NCBI GenBank assembly: GCA_039680175.1
Contig: JBDKTO010000070.1
Coordinates: forward strand, 1 to 38,662
Source: Veillonellales bacterium
Lineage (GTDB): Bacteria; Bacillota; Negativicutes; JAAYSF01
Direction: 5' to 3'
Length of the DNA: 38,662 nt
Positions 16,678 to 25,749 of this stretch are shown one piece after another. Numbering within the stretch: the stretch's first letter is position 1; each line of letters opens with the position of its first letter. The notes under the pieces were generated by a model that saw only the letters and a list, made by a program, of their open reading frames with translations, made no database searches and was not told the origin of the DNA. The translations under genes and the position numbers were made by a program.

Positions 16678-17436
16678 ATGGTTTCGTTGGAGCAAATGGT
16701 GGAATTGGCAGGTTTAGCCGGCGAGATTATGCTGAAAAATGGGGCTGAAACCTATCGGGTTGAGGAAACTATGGAACATATGGCGAAAGCCTGTGGTGCT
16801 ATGAAGGTAGAAAGTTTTGTTACTCCTACCGGTGCTTTTTTGACAGTAACGGACTCATCCGGCCGATTTATTACCGCTATGCGCCGGGTAAGAAATCGTA
16901 CCAGTAATTTAGATAGAATTTCCAAGGTTAATGAATTATCCCGCCGGCTGGTTGATGGGCGTATTGGCTATGGGGACGCCTTCGGCATTTTAGCACGAAT
17001 CGCCCGGGAGCGAACTGGATTTTCCTGGGCTCCATCCATGCTGGCATCCGGTGTGGTAGGGGGCGGAACGGCGGTTTTGCAGAATGGCGGGACGGTTGAA
17101 ATTCTGGCATCTTTTGGCGCCGCGGCTGCCGTGCGTTATGTTGCCCATATTATTTCCCGGCTGCATGGTGTGCAGTTTACCTTTGAATTTTTGGGGGGTA
17201 TCACTGCTGCTTTGGCAGGAACGGTACTTCATGAAATATGGCCGCAGCTTGGCCGGGATATCGTTATTATCGGCGGCATTATGCCGCTGGTGCCGGGAGT
17301 GGCAATTACCAATGCGATCCGGGATGTGATGGCCGGTGATTTGTTAAGCGGCCTATCCCGGGGAATGGAAGCGGCGCTGACCTCGGTAGCAATTACTATG
17401 GGAGTGGTTATCGTTTTAGCCATACATCTTGTGTGA
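16678..17436 (+). CDS. ThrE-type threonine/serine exporter, N-terminal subunit (DUF1212/YjjP-like)
   Basis: A 252-residue membrane protein. The N-terminal cytosolic part has the family blocks MLKNGAETYRVEETM and FVTPTGAFLTV, followed by about five hydrophobic segments including GGIMPLVPGVAITNAIRD, the signature shared with ThrE. In actinobacteria ThrE is a single ~490-residue exporter; here, as in many Firmicutes, it is split in two. The substrate is inferred from the family only. AGGGAGGTG lies upstream of the ATG. The partner subunit starts 11 nt after the stop. The pair sits between spoIIE and tilS, where Bacillus has other genes. Confidence 0.85.
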   Translation: MVSLEQMVELAGLAGEIMLKNGAETYRVEETMEHMAKACGAMKVESFVTPTGAFLTVTDSSGRFITAMRRVRNRTSNLDRISKVNELSRRLVDGRIGYGDAFGILARIARERTGFSWAPSMLASGVVGGGTAVLQNGGTVEILASFGAAAAVRYVAHIISRLHGVQFTFEFLGGITAALAGTVLHEIWPQLGRDIVIIGGIMPLVPGVAITNAIRDVMAGDLLSGLSRGMEAALTSVAITMGVVIVLAIHLV

Positions 17437-17446
17437 GGTGAGGGGA

Positions 17447-17905
17447 ATGCTGGCAATGAAAGTTGCGGCGGTATTCTTAATGTCGGCGGCAATCGGGATT
17501 TTATATCGTATACCGCGCAGTTTATTACTATATGGCGCTCTGGTGGGAGTGTTCGCTTGGCTGATTATGTATAGTACTGTCCAGGCCGGGGGAAATATTA
17601 TACTGGCGGATTTTTTCGGTAGCGTTGCCGTGGGAGTGCTGGCTGAGCTTTTAGCCAGATTGCTCAAGAAGCCGGCGACTATTTTTATTATTCCCGGATT
17701 TATTCCTCTGGTTCCTGGCGGTGAAGCCTATACTACGATATTGTATATGGTGGAAGGACGTTATTTGGATGGGGTTTCTATGGGAATGCGGACGGTGTTG
17801 ACCGGCGGGGCAATTGCTTTTGGAATTTTTGTCAGTTCTACCTTGTATCGGTTGATGATAAACTATAAAGTGGAGAAGCGTACTTGCGATGCTGGAAAGA
17901 GTTAA
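17447..17905 (+). CDS. ThrE-type exporter, C-terminal subunit (DUF3815/YjjB-like)
   Basis: A 152-residue protein of four or five membrane segments carrying IIPGFIPLVPGGEAYTTILY, the counterpart of the LVPG block in the upstream subunit. It is expected to form the membrane complex together with that protein. The ATG at 17447 is preceded by GAGGTGAGGGG; an in-frame TTG at 17429 overlaps the upstream gene's end and is less likely. Its 3' end overlaps the tilS start by 17 nt, so exporter and tilS are probably one transcript. Confidence 0.85.
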   Translation: MLAMKVAAVFLMSAAIGILYRIPRSLLLYGALVGVFAWLIMYSTVQAGGNIILADFFGSVAVGVLAELLARLLKKPATIFIIPGFIPLVPGGEAYTTILYMVEGRYLDGVSMGMRTVLTGGAIAFGIFVSSTLYRLMINYKVEKRTCDAGKS

Positions 17906-19298
17906 AGAATGGATTCATTGTCACGGATTAATAAACCGGGAGGAAAAAGTGCTTGCCGCCTGTTCAGGCGGGCCTGACTCGCTGGCATTAGTACATATCC
18001 TTCGCCGGCTGCGTTCAGAATATAATATAAGTTTGGCCGTAGCTCATGTAAATCATATGCTGCGCGGCACGGAGTCAGATGAAGATGCCCGGTTTGTAGC
18101 GGAATACTGCCAAAGTGCCGGTTTGGACTGTTATCAGACGGCGATTCCCGTAGCCCGGCTGGCAGCTGCCAGCGGGCGGTCGGTGGAAGATGCGGGGCGG
18201 ATTGCCCGGTATCAATTTTTGCGTCAGGTGGCGGCGGACTTAGGCGGTGCTGTGATTGCCACCGGACATCACCGGGATGATCAGGCGGAAACAGTGCTGA
18301 TTCATTTGCTGCGAGGTGCCGGCAGTGCCGGTATCCGGGGAATGCTGCCGAAGAACAATGGAATTATTCGGCCGCTACTGCCTATAAGCAGGGCGGAGAT
18401 TGCTGCATACTGCCGAGAACAGGGATTGGAGCCCCGTGTTGACAGTTCTAATGAGCATACCGATTATTTACGGAATCGTATTCGAATTCAGCTGCTACCG
18501 GAACTGGCAGAGCAATATAATCCTGCCGTTAAGGAGAGTTTGTGCCGAACGGCGGCTATTGTTGGCGATGAGCATGATTATATTCGTGCACAGGCGGAAA
18601 AAGTGTGGCCTTTGCTGGCCAGCCGCCAGGATGGCGGCTGGCTGATTGATGGTCAGCAGGTGAATGAGCTGCATATCGCGCTGCAGCGGGAAATTTTTCG
18701 GCTGGCAATTGAAAAAAAACAAGGCTGTTTGACAGGAATTAGCTTTTACCATGTGGAAAGACTGATAGAAATGGTTCGGCATGCTTTCGTAGGCAGCCGT
18801 TTGGAATTACCGGGCGGTTTGATTGCCCGCAAGGATTATTCGGGGTTGTGGCTGGGAACGCCGCTCCCCCCAGGACCTTGGGCAGGTATTCGACCGCCGG
18901 GAATTCCCTTAGTGATACCGGGATATACCGATATTCCTCAAATCGGTTGTCAGGTTAAGGCGAAAATCTGCACTGAAAAAGCAGAAGAAAAAGGACGGCA
19001 GGTCGCGGTGTTCGATTGGCAGGCATTGGCGCCGCCACTGTATGTGCGAACACGGCTGCCGGGGGATCGTTTTTCTCCCCTGGGACTGGGGGGGAGTAAA
19101 AAGGTAAAAGATTTTTTAATTGATGCAAAAGTACCGCGGAAAATTCGTGACCGGGTTCCCATTATTTGTGACGGGCGGGGAATTTTGTGGCTTGGCGGAT
19201 ACCGGCAGGATGAACGGGGAAAAATTTCCGATCAAACTACTGATTATTTGCAATTAATGATTAACAGGGTAATAGTGAAGGAGCAAGAGGATGATTAA
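17889..19298 (+). CDS. tilS: tRNA(Ile)-lysidine synthetase TilS
   Basis: A 469-residue enzyme that attaches lysine to C34 of the CAU-anticodon tRNA(Ile), so that it reads AUA as isoleucine. The N-type ATP pyrophosphatase P-loop SGGPDS is at residues 26-31, and [20 protein letters not shown] is the second family block. The C-terminal domain ([31 protein letters not shown]) matches the TilS tRNA-binding end. The length is normal. It overlaps the exporter gene by 17 nt and hpt by 8 nt; tilS-hpt-ftsH is a conserved order in Firmicutes. Confidence 0.95.
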   Translation: MLERVKEWIHCHGLINREEKVLAACSGGPDSLALVHILRRLRSEYNISLAVAHVNHMLRGTESDEDARFVAEYCQSAGLDCYQTAIPVARLAAASGRSVEDAGRIARYQFLRQVAADLGGAVIATGHHRDDQAETVLIHLLRGAGSAGIRGMLPKNNGIIRPLLPISRAEIAAYCREQGLEPRVDSSNEHTDYLRNRIRIQLLPELAEQYNPAVKESLCRTAAIVGDEHDYIRAQAEKVWPLLASRQDGGWLIDGQQVNELHIALQREIFRLAIEKKQGCLTGISFYHVERLIEMVRHAFVGSRLELPGGLIARKDYSGLWLGTPLPPGPWAGIRPPGIPLVIPGYTDIPQIGCQVKAKICTEKAEEKGRQVAVFDWQALAPPLYVRTRLPGDRFSPLGLGGSKKVKDFLIDAKVPRKIRDRVPIICDGRGILWLGGYRQDERGKISDQTTDYLQLMINRVIVKEQEDD

Positions 19299-19827
19299 CG
19301 ATATTGAAAAAGTTTTAATTAGTGAAGAAGATTTGGCGGCACGCATTAAGGCAATGGGGAAAGAAATTACTGCCGATTACGCCGGCAAAGAAATTTTGAT
19401 GGTTGGAGTTCTGCGAGGAGCAGTTATTTTTATGTCCGATTTGGCCAGAGCTATTAAAGTCCCAGTGGCTATTGATTTTATGGCAGTTTCCAGCTACGGA
19501 GTCTCTACCTCATCCAGTGGTGTAGTGCGGATTCTTAAGGATCTCGATGAAGAACTGGAAGGAAAACATTTATTGATTGTGGAGGATATCATTGATTCCG
19601 GGCTTACCCTTAAATATTTATTCGAAAATTTAAAGTCGCGCCATCCGGCAAGTGTCAAGATATGCACCTTGCTAAATAAGCCGGAACGCCGTCAGGCCGA
19701 CGTAACGATTGATTATAACGGTTTTATCGTACCGGATGAATTTGTCGTTGGCTATGGGCTGGATTATGCTGAGAAGTATCGCAATTTGCCTTTTATCGGG
19801 ATTCTAAAACCGGAAGTATATGAATAG
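19291..19827 (+). CDS. hpt: Hypoxanthine phosphoribosyltransferase
   Basis: A 178-residue purine salvage enzyme that joins hypoxanthine or guanine to PRPP. The PRPP-binding motif [17 protein letters not shown] is visible, with [16 protein letters not shown] (pyrophosphate loop) and [15 protein letters not shown] (base-binding C-terminal loop). The ATG overlaps the end of tilS by 8 nt, with AAGGAGC just before. TilS-HPT-FtsH neighbourhood is conserved in Bacillus, where TilS and HprT can interact; that interaction is only known there. Confidence 0.95.
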   Translation: MINDIEKVLISEEDLAARIKAMGKEITADYAGKEILMVGVLRGAVIFMSDLARAIKVPVAIDFMAVSSYGVSTSSSGVVRILKDLDEELEGKHLLIVEDIIDSGLTLKYLFENLKSRHPASVKICTLLNKPERRQADVTIDYNGFIVPDEFVVGYGLDYAEKYRNLPFIGILKPEVYE

Positions 19828-19891
19828 TCAACGGATTGGAGTGCCGGTATGGCAAGTAAATATAGGTATTTCGTTTAAAAGTGTGATTTCG

Positions 19892-19920
19892 TTGTTAAAA
19901 ATGAAATTGGGTGGTATAAT
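19892..19920 (+). promoter_or_regulatory. Promoter of ftsH
   Basis: TTGTTA (19892-19897), a 17-nt spacer and TATAAT (19915-19920). Confidence 0.65.
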
Positions 19921-19982
19921 ATTTTTCTATGGAGGCTAAAATTTGGATGCTGTTTGTGTTCCAGTGAGAGGAGGGCTACTTG

Positions 19983-21899
19983 TTGAATAAATTCTTTCGA
20001 AATGTAAGTTTTTACTTGTTGATTATTATTATTGCAATTTCCATCATTGACTATTATTCTTCACGTACGACTACAAAGCAGGAGATCAGCTATACGCAAT
20101 TTTTGCAGCAAATTGAAGAGCAGAAGGTCGAGAAGGTAACTATCGTGGAAAATACCATCCGCGGTAAACTAAAAGATGGAACCGAGTTTACTACCATTAC
20201 CCCGAATGACCCGACTCTGATCAATACACTGCGGGAAAAGAACGTAGAGATAAAAGCAGAACAACCGCCTCAACCGCCGTGGTGGACGACGATTTTCTCT
20301 TCCGTGCTGCCGATGTTGCTTTTGATCGGTGTATGGTTTTTCATTATGCAGCAGACTCAGGGCGGCGGCAACAGGGTCATGTCTTTCGGCAAAAGCCGGG
20401 CGAAGCTCCACAGTGAAGATAAGACGAAAGTCACTTTTAGGGATGTGGCCGGTGCCGATGAGGCGAAGCAGGAATTAGAAGAAGTTGTTGAATTCCTGAA
20501 ACATCCGAAAAAATTTAATGATTTAGGGGCACGGATTCCCAAGGGGGTGCTGCTGTTTGGACCTCCCGGTACAGGCAAGACTTTGCTGGCCCGGGCAATA
20601 GCCGGGGAAGCGGGAGTGCCGTTTTTCAGTATCAGCGGTTCGGATTTTGTGGAAATGTTCGTCGGCGTGGGTGCATCCCGGGTGCGGGATTTGTTCGAGC
20701 AGGCGAAGAAGAGTGCTCCTTGTATCGTATTTATCGACGAAATTGATGCGGTTGGCCGCCAGCGGGGTGCTGGCTTGGGCGGCGGGCATGATGAACGGGA
20801 GCAGACGCTCAACCAGTTGCTCGTCGAGATGGACGGTTTTGGTGTAAATGAAGGTATTATTATCATTGCAGCCACTAATCGTCCCGATATTCTTGATCCG
20901 GCTCTGTTGCGCCCCGGTCGGTTTGATCGGCAAATCGTAGTCGATAAACCGGATGTAAGAGGACGCTTTGAAATACTGAAAGTTCATGCTAAAGGGAAAC
21001 CCATCTCCAAGGATGCAAATCTGGAAGTGCTGGCCCGCCGGACGCCGGGCTTCACCGGTGCAGATTTAAGCAATCTGGTAAACGAAGCGGCTTTGCTGGC
21101 AGCCAGACGGAATAAGCGGCGGATTGACATGCCGGAACTGGAAGAGTCGGTGGAGCGGGTGGTTGCCGGGCCGGAACGAAAAAGCAGGGTAATCAGCGAC
21201 AAGGAAAAACGGCTTACCGCCTATCATGAAGCCGGGCATGCCTTGGTCGGTATGCTGTTGACTCATACCGATCCGGTGCATAAGGTTTCCATTCTTCCCC
21301 GCGGCCGGGCAGGCGGCTACACCTTGATGCTGCCGAAAGAGGATCGTTATTATGCAACCCGGTCGGAGCTGCTGGATCAATTAAAGACCTTTTTAGGCGG
21401 CCGGGTGGCTGAGGCGGTGGTACTGGGAGAAATCAGTACCGGTGCACAAAACGACTTGGAGCGGGCTACCGAAGTGGTGCGAAAAATGATCTGTGAATAT
21501 GGCATGAGTGAAGTGCTGGGACCGATTACTTTTGGTCATCGACAGGAACAGGTGTTTTTGGGCCGGGATATATCCCGTGACCGGAATTATAGTGAAGAAG
21601 TGGCCTATTCCATTGATAAAGAAGTGCGGCGCCTAATTGAAGATGCTTACGAAAAAGTGGAGCAGATACTCAAGGAGAATTTGGAAAAGCTTCATGTGAT
21701 TGCTCAGGCTTTGATTGAGCGGGAGACGTTGGAAGCTGATGAATTGGAACAATTGCTAAATAAAGGCGTAATTACCGATAAAGCTCCGGCTTCGGAGGAA
21801 GCCAGCCCGGAAGCGCCGGCACCGGCTGCGGCCGATGTTCCTTCTGAATCGCAAGACGAATCCGTGCCCAAAATCGTTTATATTTCCCGGCGGGAGTAA
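19983..21899 (+). CDS. ftsH: ATP-dependent zinc metalloprotease FtsH
   Basis: A 638-residue membrane AAA+ protease that degrades misfolded membrane and regulatory proteins. Two membrane segments flank an extracytoplasmic domain (residues about 8-25 and 105-124). The AAA module has Walker A GPPGTGKT near 193-200, Walker [13 protein letters not shown] and the second region of homology ([19 protein letters not shown]). The zinc protease motif HEAGH lies in [12 protein letters not shown]. The tail is Ala/Pro/Glu-rich, as is common. Of two adjacent TTG codons, 19983 is better spaced from GGAGGG (19970-19975) and gives an N-terminus MNKFFRNV typical of the family. It has its own promoter. Confidence 0.95.
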   Translation: MNKFFRNVSFYLLIIIIAISIIDYYSSRTTTKQEISYTQFLQQIEEQKVEKVTIVENTIRGKLKDGTEFTTITPNDPTLINTLREKNVEIKAEQPPQPPWWTTIFSSVLPMLLLIGVWFFIMQQTQGGGNRVMSFGKSRAKLHSEDKTKVTFRDVAGADEAKQELEEVVEFLKHPKKFNDLGARIPKGVLLFGPPGTGKTLLARAIAGEAGVPFFSISGSDFVEMFVGVGASRVRDLFEQAKKSAPCIVFIDEIDAVGRQRGAGLGGGHDEREQTLNQLLVEMDGFGVNEGIIIIAATNRPDILDPALLRPGRFDRQIVVDKPDVRGRFEILKVHAKGKPISKDANLEVLARRTPGFTGADLSNLVNEAALLAARRNKRRIDMPELEESVERVVAGPERKSRVISDKEKRLTAYHEAGHALVGMLLTHTDPVHKVSILPRGRAGGYTLMLPKEDRYYATRSELLDQLKTFLGGRVAEAVVLGEISTGAQNDLERATEVVRKMICEYGMSEVLGPITFGHRQEQVFLGRDISRDRNYSEEVAYSIDKEVRRLIEDAYEKVEQILKENLEKLHVIAQALIERETLEADELEQLLNKGVITDKAPASEEASPEAPAPAAADVPSESQDESVPKIVYISRRE

Positions 21900-21918
21900 A
21901 CCCGATTGAGGTGATAGC

Positions 21919-22425
21919 ATGTCGTCCAGAAGGTGGATTCCCAATCTTTTTACAGTTATTAACCTATTTGCCGGTTCCGTTGCCATCTTATTGGCGTTTA
22001 CCGAGCAGTGGCTGCTGGCTGCCGTTCTGATTTTTGCCGCAGCATTGTTTGACAGTGTGGATGGCCGGGTGGCCAGACGGATGAATGTGACCAGTGAATT
22101 TGGCAAGCAATTGGATTCCTTGGCTGATTTGGTCTCCTTTGGCATTGCTCCGGCAACGATTGCTTTTTTGCTGCAATTTTTTCGTCTCGGCTGGAGTGGT
22201 TACTTATTGACCGCTGTGTTTCCCGTTTGCGGGGCATTGCGGCTGGCACGGTTTTCAATAGGACACAGCCGGACTTATTACTTGGGACTGCCCATCACCA
22301 TCGCCGGTCCCTTGCTGGTCATTGCTGCCTTGCTTGGGCAGGACTGGCCGCTGGAGCTTCAGGAGATTATTTTGCTTGTGATGTCCGGCCTGATGATTTC
22401 TACGATTAAAGTGCCTAAAATATAG
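21919..22425 (+). CDS. pssA: CDP-diacylglycerol-serine O-phosphatidyltransferase
   Basis: A 168-residue integral membrane enzyme that makes phosphatidylserine from CDP-diacylglycerol and L-serine, the first step to phosphatidylethanolamine. The CDP-alcohol phosphotransferase signature is complete: FDSVDGRVARRM, then GKQLDSLADLVSFG, supplying the four catalytic Asp residues. Several hydrophobic segments follow. The start is supported by GAGGTGAT upstream, 19 nt after ftsH. No decarboxylase (psd) gene lies alongside. A strong terminator ends the unit. Confidence 0.93.
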   Translation: MSSRRWIPNLFTVINLFAGSVAILLAFTEQWLLAAVLIFAAALFDSVDGRVARRMNVTSEFGKQLDSLADLVSFGIAPATIAFLLQFFRLGWSGYLLTAVFPVCGALRLARFSIGHSRTYYLGLPITIAGPLLVIAALLGQDWPLELQEIILLVMSGLMISTIKVPKI

Positions 22426-22427
22426 GG

Positions 22428-22456
22428 AAAGACTTGGCCTGTGCCAAGTCTTTTTA
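22428..22456 (+). terminator. Rho-independent terminator after pssA
   Basis: AAAGACTTGGC/GCCAAGTCTTT perfect 11-bp stem with a CTGT loop and T tract. Confidence 0.93.
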
Positions 22457-22495
22457 CCAAATGAGACTATGTAAAACCATGGGGGTGTTTATTGG

Positions 22496-23491
22496 ATGAG
22501 CGAAATTTTATTGCATTATACCCGCGGCGGTAAAGTGGAAAGCATTCATCGCGGCGATGTGGCGGTAGTAGATGTAACGGGAAAAATTATTGATCAGATC
22601 GGCGATCCAAAGCGGCCGATGTTTTGGCGGTCGGCGGCAAAACCATTTCAATTGCTTCCTTTTGTGGAACGGGGAGGTATTGAAAAGTTTCATATGACCG
22701 ATGAAGAGGTTGCCTTGATGGCTTCTTCCCACAGCGGCGAAGCGGAGCATGTTGAACTGGTGCAGCAGGCTCTGGCCAAAGTCGGACTGACAACCGATTG
22801 CTTGGATTGCGGTCCGGCAAGGCCGATGAACAGCCGGGCGGCCAAAGCGCTCATGCTGCAAAAGCAGCCCTATCAGCCGGTGCACAATCCCTGTTCCGGC
22901 AAGCACACGGGGATGCTTGCGCTGGCTACTATGCTGGCGGTTCCTATTGAGGGTTACACCGATCCCAAACATCCAGTACAGAAAATGATGCTGGCAGCAG
23001 TAGCCGAAAGTGCCGGACTGCAGCCTTCTGATGTGGAAATCGGTATTGACGGCTGCGGCGTGCCTGTATTTTATCTGCCCCTCAACCATATGGCGCTGGC
23101 CTACGCCCGCCTTGCCAAACCGGAGGAAGGTAATTGGGGTGAGCGGGAAGCTGCGGTGCGTACGATTCGCGATGCAATGCTGAGCCATCCTAGCGTTGTA
23201 GCTGGAACTGGGAGAATCGATACGGTGTTGATGAAGCTGACAAAAGGCCGGATTTTGGCTAAAATTGGTGCCGAGGCAGTCTATTGCCTGGCATCCGTAC
23301 CGGATGGGATCGGTATTACTTTTAAGGTGGAGGACGGCAGCTACCGAGCGATTAATCCGGTCGTGATCGGTGTGCTGAACCGGCTGGGGCTTTTGTCAAA
23401 ACCGGAGCATGAAGCCTTGCTGGAGCAATTCCCGCCAATCCTAAAGAATCATCGCGGCGATATTATCGGCACAGTGGAAACCATGTTTTAA
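22496..23491 (+). CDS. L-asparaginase II family protein (PF06089 type)
   Basis: A 331-residue protein of the AnsA/L-asparaginase II family first described in rhizobia, distinct from E. coli AnsB. Recognisable blocks are RSAAKPFQLLPFVERGG, MASSHSGEAEHV, NPCSGKHTGMLA and IGIDGCGVPVFYLPL. The reaction would be asparagine to aspartate plus ammonia, in the cytosol (no signal peptide). The SGKHTG segment resembles the nucleophile-bearing loop of serine-dependent amidohydrolases. The start has GGGGGTG 9-15 nt upstream. It lies alone between two terminators. Confidence 0.85.
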   Translation: MSEILLHYTRGGKVESIHRGDVAVVDVTGKIIDQIGDPKRPMFWRSAAKPFQLLPFVERGGIEKFHMTDEEVALMASSHSGEAEHVELVQQALAKVGLTTDCLDCGPARPMNSRAAKALMLQKQPYQPVHNPCSGKHTGMLALATMLAVPIEGYTDPKHPVQKMMLAAVAESAGLQPSDVEIGIDGCGVPVFYLPLNHMALAYARLAKPEEGNWGEREAAVRTIRDAMLSHPSVVAGTGRIDTVLMKLTKGRILAKIGAEAVYCLASVPDGIGITFKVEDGSYRAINPVVIGVLNRLGLLSKPEHEALLEQFPPILKNHRGDIIGTVETMF

Positions 23492-23499
23492 AAGCAAAT

Positions 23500-23556
23500 A
23501 AAAAGAGGTTGTTGCGTAGCGAAAAAAATCGTTGGCAACAGCCCCTTTTTATTTAT
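23500..23556. terminator. Probable bidirectional terminator between convergent genes
   Basis: AAAAGAGGTTGTTGC pairs with GGCAACAGCCCCTTTT across a loop, with A and T tracts on either side, so it could serve both the asparaginase gene and the minus-strand gene. Confidence 0.7.
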
Positions 23557-24239
23557 TTGTCATCAGGGTGCGGCATGTGGAAGTGTCCTCCCCAATGATG
23601 GGGAAAAGCCGGCCGTACATCCTGTAAATCTTGTTTAAAAGTGTCGGAGTCAACTCCCAGATTGTCGGCCACATCCCGCCAGGTATTGTTGATCTTTTTC
23701 TCATTAAGGACATCGTTGATTGAACTTCCTGTATTTTGCGCCAATTCATTGGCCATGGCAATATCCCGGGGATGATAGCCCTGCTGCAGCAGGTCAAGGA
23801 CAGCTTCTTTGTCCATGCCCAGCTTGGTGTTAAGGCGGGCAGCGGCGATGTTTTGTCTGGCAGCTTTTATTTGTTCTTTGGTAATGCCCAATTTTTCGGC
23901 TACATCCCGCCAAGTGTTGTCGGTTGTTTTATAACTGATTACTTCATCCATGGATTTGCCGCTGGCATTGGCTAGAAAGGCAGCCCGGCTGATATCGCGG
24001 AAATTCATGCCTTTAGCCTGATACTGCAGGATAGAATCCTGACTAACGCTCAGGTCTTCCGACAGGCGCTGGGCCATCTGCTCCGGCGTAGGCTTCTGAT
24101 GCTGGCATTGCCGGTAGGCCGGACGGCTATCACGGTCGTTATTTTCGGCAGCGTTGACCAAGAATGGGGCTGATGCTCCGGCCAGAATGAATGTTCCGGC
24201 CAAAATTCCGGCAAGAGTTTTTTTAGATAGTATTTTCAT
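23553..24239 (-). CDS. Secreted protein with two ~60-residue repeats and a His-rich tail
   Basis: A 228-residue protein not assigned to a named family. A signal peptide (about 1-30, ...GASAPFLVNA/AENN) indicates export. Two homologous helical repeats lie at about 63-123 and 140-200; each has an RDI segment (NFRDISRAAFLANASG; HPRDIAMANELAQNTG) and ends in NTWRDVA..LG (NTWRDVAEKLGIT; NTWRDVADNLGVD). The last 16 residues are rich in His, Pro and Gly (PHHWGGHFHMPHPDD), a possible metal-binding tail. GGAGGGATT lies 5-13 nt upstream. It follows a response regulator/kinase pair on the same strand and has a promoter with an 11-bp direct repeat, suggesting control by that pair. An envelope-stress or metal accessory role, like CpxP or ZraP beside their two-component systems, is only an analogy. 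Confidence 0.8.
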   Translation of the reverse strand: MKILSKKTLAGILAGTFILAGASAPFLVNAAENNDRDSRPAYRQCQHQKPTPEQMAQRLSEDLSVSQDSILQYQAKGMNFRDISRAAFLANASGKSMDEVISYKTTDNTWRDVAEKLGITKEQIKAARQNIAAARLNTKLGMDKEAVLDLLQQGYHPRDIAMANELAQNTGSSINDVLNEKKINNTWRDVADNLGVDSDTFKQDLQDVRPAFPHHWGGHFHMPHPDDK

Positions 24240-24290
24240 TTGAATCCCTCCGTTTATTTTTAGTCAACCAGCTTCTTTGCTGATGAGCTT

Positions 24291-24323
24291 AGTATAATGG
24301 AGAGATATGACAAATTTATGACA
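24291..24323 (-). promoter_or_regulatory. Direct-repeat operator and -10 for the secreted repeat protein
   Basis: Read on the minus strand, TGTCATA occurs at 24323-24317 and 24312-24306, exactly 11 bp apart, followed 9 nt later by TATACT (24296-24291). There is no -35 hexamer; the nearer repeat covers that place. OmpR-family regulators bind such 11-bp tandem half-sites, and the adjacent regulator is of that family. Confidence 0.6.
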
Positions 24324-24333
24324 TAAGGGAATT

Positions 24334-25749
24334 TTATTCAGCCAGGACAACGGGCAGGGTAAAGGTAAAGGTGGTTTCTTCCTCCGGAATGCTTTTGACG
24401 CTGATATCGCCGCCCATGGCGACAACAAGTTTTTTCGTAATGGCCAGCCCCAGGCCGGTGCCGCCGTCCTTGCGTGAGCGGGATTTTTCCACCCGGTAAA
24501 ATCGATCCCAGATATAAGGCAGATCGGCGGCGGGAATGCCGTGGCCCCGGTTGCTTACAGTGATGGCAATCATGCTGCTGCCGTCAGGGTGAATGCTGAT
24601 GCCAATGGAAGTGTTAGCCGGGGCGTAGCGAATCGCGTTGCTGAGCAGATTCAGCAGCACTTGGGCAAGACGGTCCGGGTCAGCCCAGACAGCAGGTAAA
24701 AAGGAAGGAAGCTTTGTGTCCAAAAATAGATTTTTTTCTGCCAGGAGAGGGGTTTGCTTTTCCAATTCAGCAGGCAGAAAAAGGGCCAGATTAATCTTCT
24801 CTTTTACAATCCCCAGCTCACCGGCTTCTAGTTGGGCCATATCCAGCAGATCACGGATTAACCGGTCGATACGGTGGGTTTCGCTGACAATGGAATTCAG
24901 GTAACGCTGCTGCTGCTCCGGAGTGGTAACCAGACCGTCCTGGATGGCTTCGGTCAGGGCCTGAATAGAGGCTACCGGCGTTTTGAGTTCGTGGGATACA
25001 TTGGCCAGAAAGTCCCGCCGGTTTTGCTCCGTATGAGCAAGGGAAGCAGCCATGTTGTTAAACGTATTTCCTAAGCTGCCGATTTCATCATCGTTGGTGA
25101 TATGGATGCGGCTTTCGTAGTTGCCCTTGGCGAAGTTATGGGCGGCCCGGCTGATGGCGGCAATGGGTTTGGTCAGGCCGCGGGACATAAATAAGCCGAC
25201 GGCGGCAGCAATGGCAATTCCCAGCAGCAAGGCATAAAAAAGTAATTGTTCCAAGGCATCGATGGTTTTATTGACGCCGGTAATCGGCGCATATAGAAAT
25301 AATGCGGTTGGTGTTTGCATTCCCGGGACAGGCAGGGCAATAACAATGGAAGGATCGGCTTGATGATGGGAAGTGCGTACCCAGGACTGAGGTGTGCCGG
25401 CAAACAGTTCATTGCTTTTCGCTGCCACATCCGGGGGGGCTCCTTTTTTCAGCCACCTTTCGGGCGGCTTTCCTGCCAGAATCGTTTCGTCCCGGTCACT
25501 GAGCCACATCATGGAGCCGACTAAATCACCTAAAATTTTCAGTGTGGCGTCAGAGGGCATTCGGCCTTCTCCTAAGGCGGGGGACATCAGGGCAATGGCG
25601 AAGCTGCCTTTTTGCATCAGGTCATCCCGCTTATTTTCCACCACATGCTGTCGTATTAGAAAGGTCATTAACATCCCCAGAGTGATGGTGCTAATCAGGA
25701 TTACGGCAATATGGGACAATAGCAGCTTACTAAATATAGAACGGCTCAT
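24334..25749 (-). CDS. Membrane sensor histidine kinase
   Basis: A 471-residue two-component kinase. TM1 is near residues 8-31, a sensor region of about 130 residues lies outside the membrane, TM2 is near 168-188, and a HAMP domain follows (to about 240). The H-box is FLANVSHELKTPVASIQ with phospho-acceptor His253; the N-box LLNLLSNAIRYAP and G-boxes (HGIPAADLPYIWDRFYRVE; GGTGLGLAITKKLV) complete the ATPase. It autophosphorylates and passes phosphate to the regulator encoded just upstream, with which it overlaps by ATGA. The sensor region has no family I recognise, so the stimulus is unknown. No PAS domain is visible, which argues against PhoR. Confidence 0.94.
   Translation of the reverse strand: MSRSIFSKLLLSHIAVILISTITLGMLMTFLIRQHVVENKRDDLMQKGSFAIALMSPALGEGRMPSDATLKILGDLVGSMMWLSDRDETILAGKPPERWLKKGAPPDVAAKSNELFAGTPQSWVRTSHHQADPSIVIALPVPGMQTPTALFLYAPITGVNKTIDALEQLLFYALLLGIAIAAAVGLFMSRGLTKPIAAISRAAHNFAKGNYESRIHITNDDEIGSLGNTFNNMAASLAHTEQNRRDFLANVSHELKTPVASIQALTEAIQDGLVTTPEQQQRYLNSIVSETHRIDRLIRDLLDMAQLEAGELGIVKEKINLALFLPAELEKQTPLLAEKNLFLDTKLPSFLPAVWADPDRLAQVLLNLLSNAIRYAPANTSIGISIHPDGSSMIAITVSNRGHGIPAADLPYIWDRFYRVEKSRSRKDGGTGLGLAITKKLVVAMGGDISVKSIPEEETTFTFTLPVVLAE

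Noticed and set aside
22508-23188. 226-residue minus-strand reading frame inside the asparaginase gene
   Set aside because: It is antisense to a well supported gene; rich in His, Arg and Gln with no family pattern or ribosome site.
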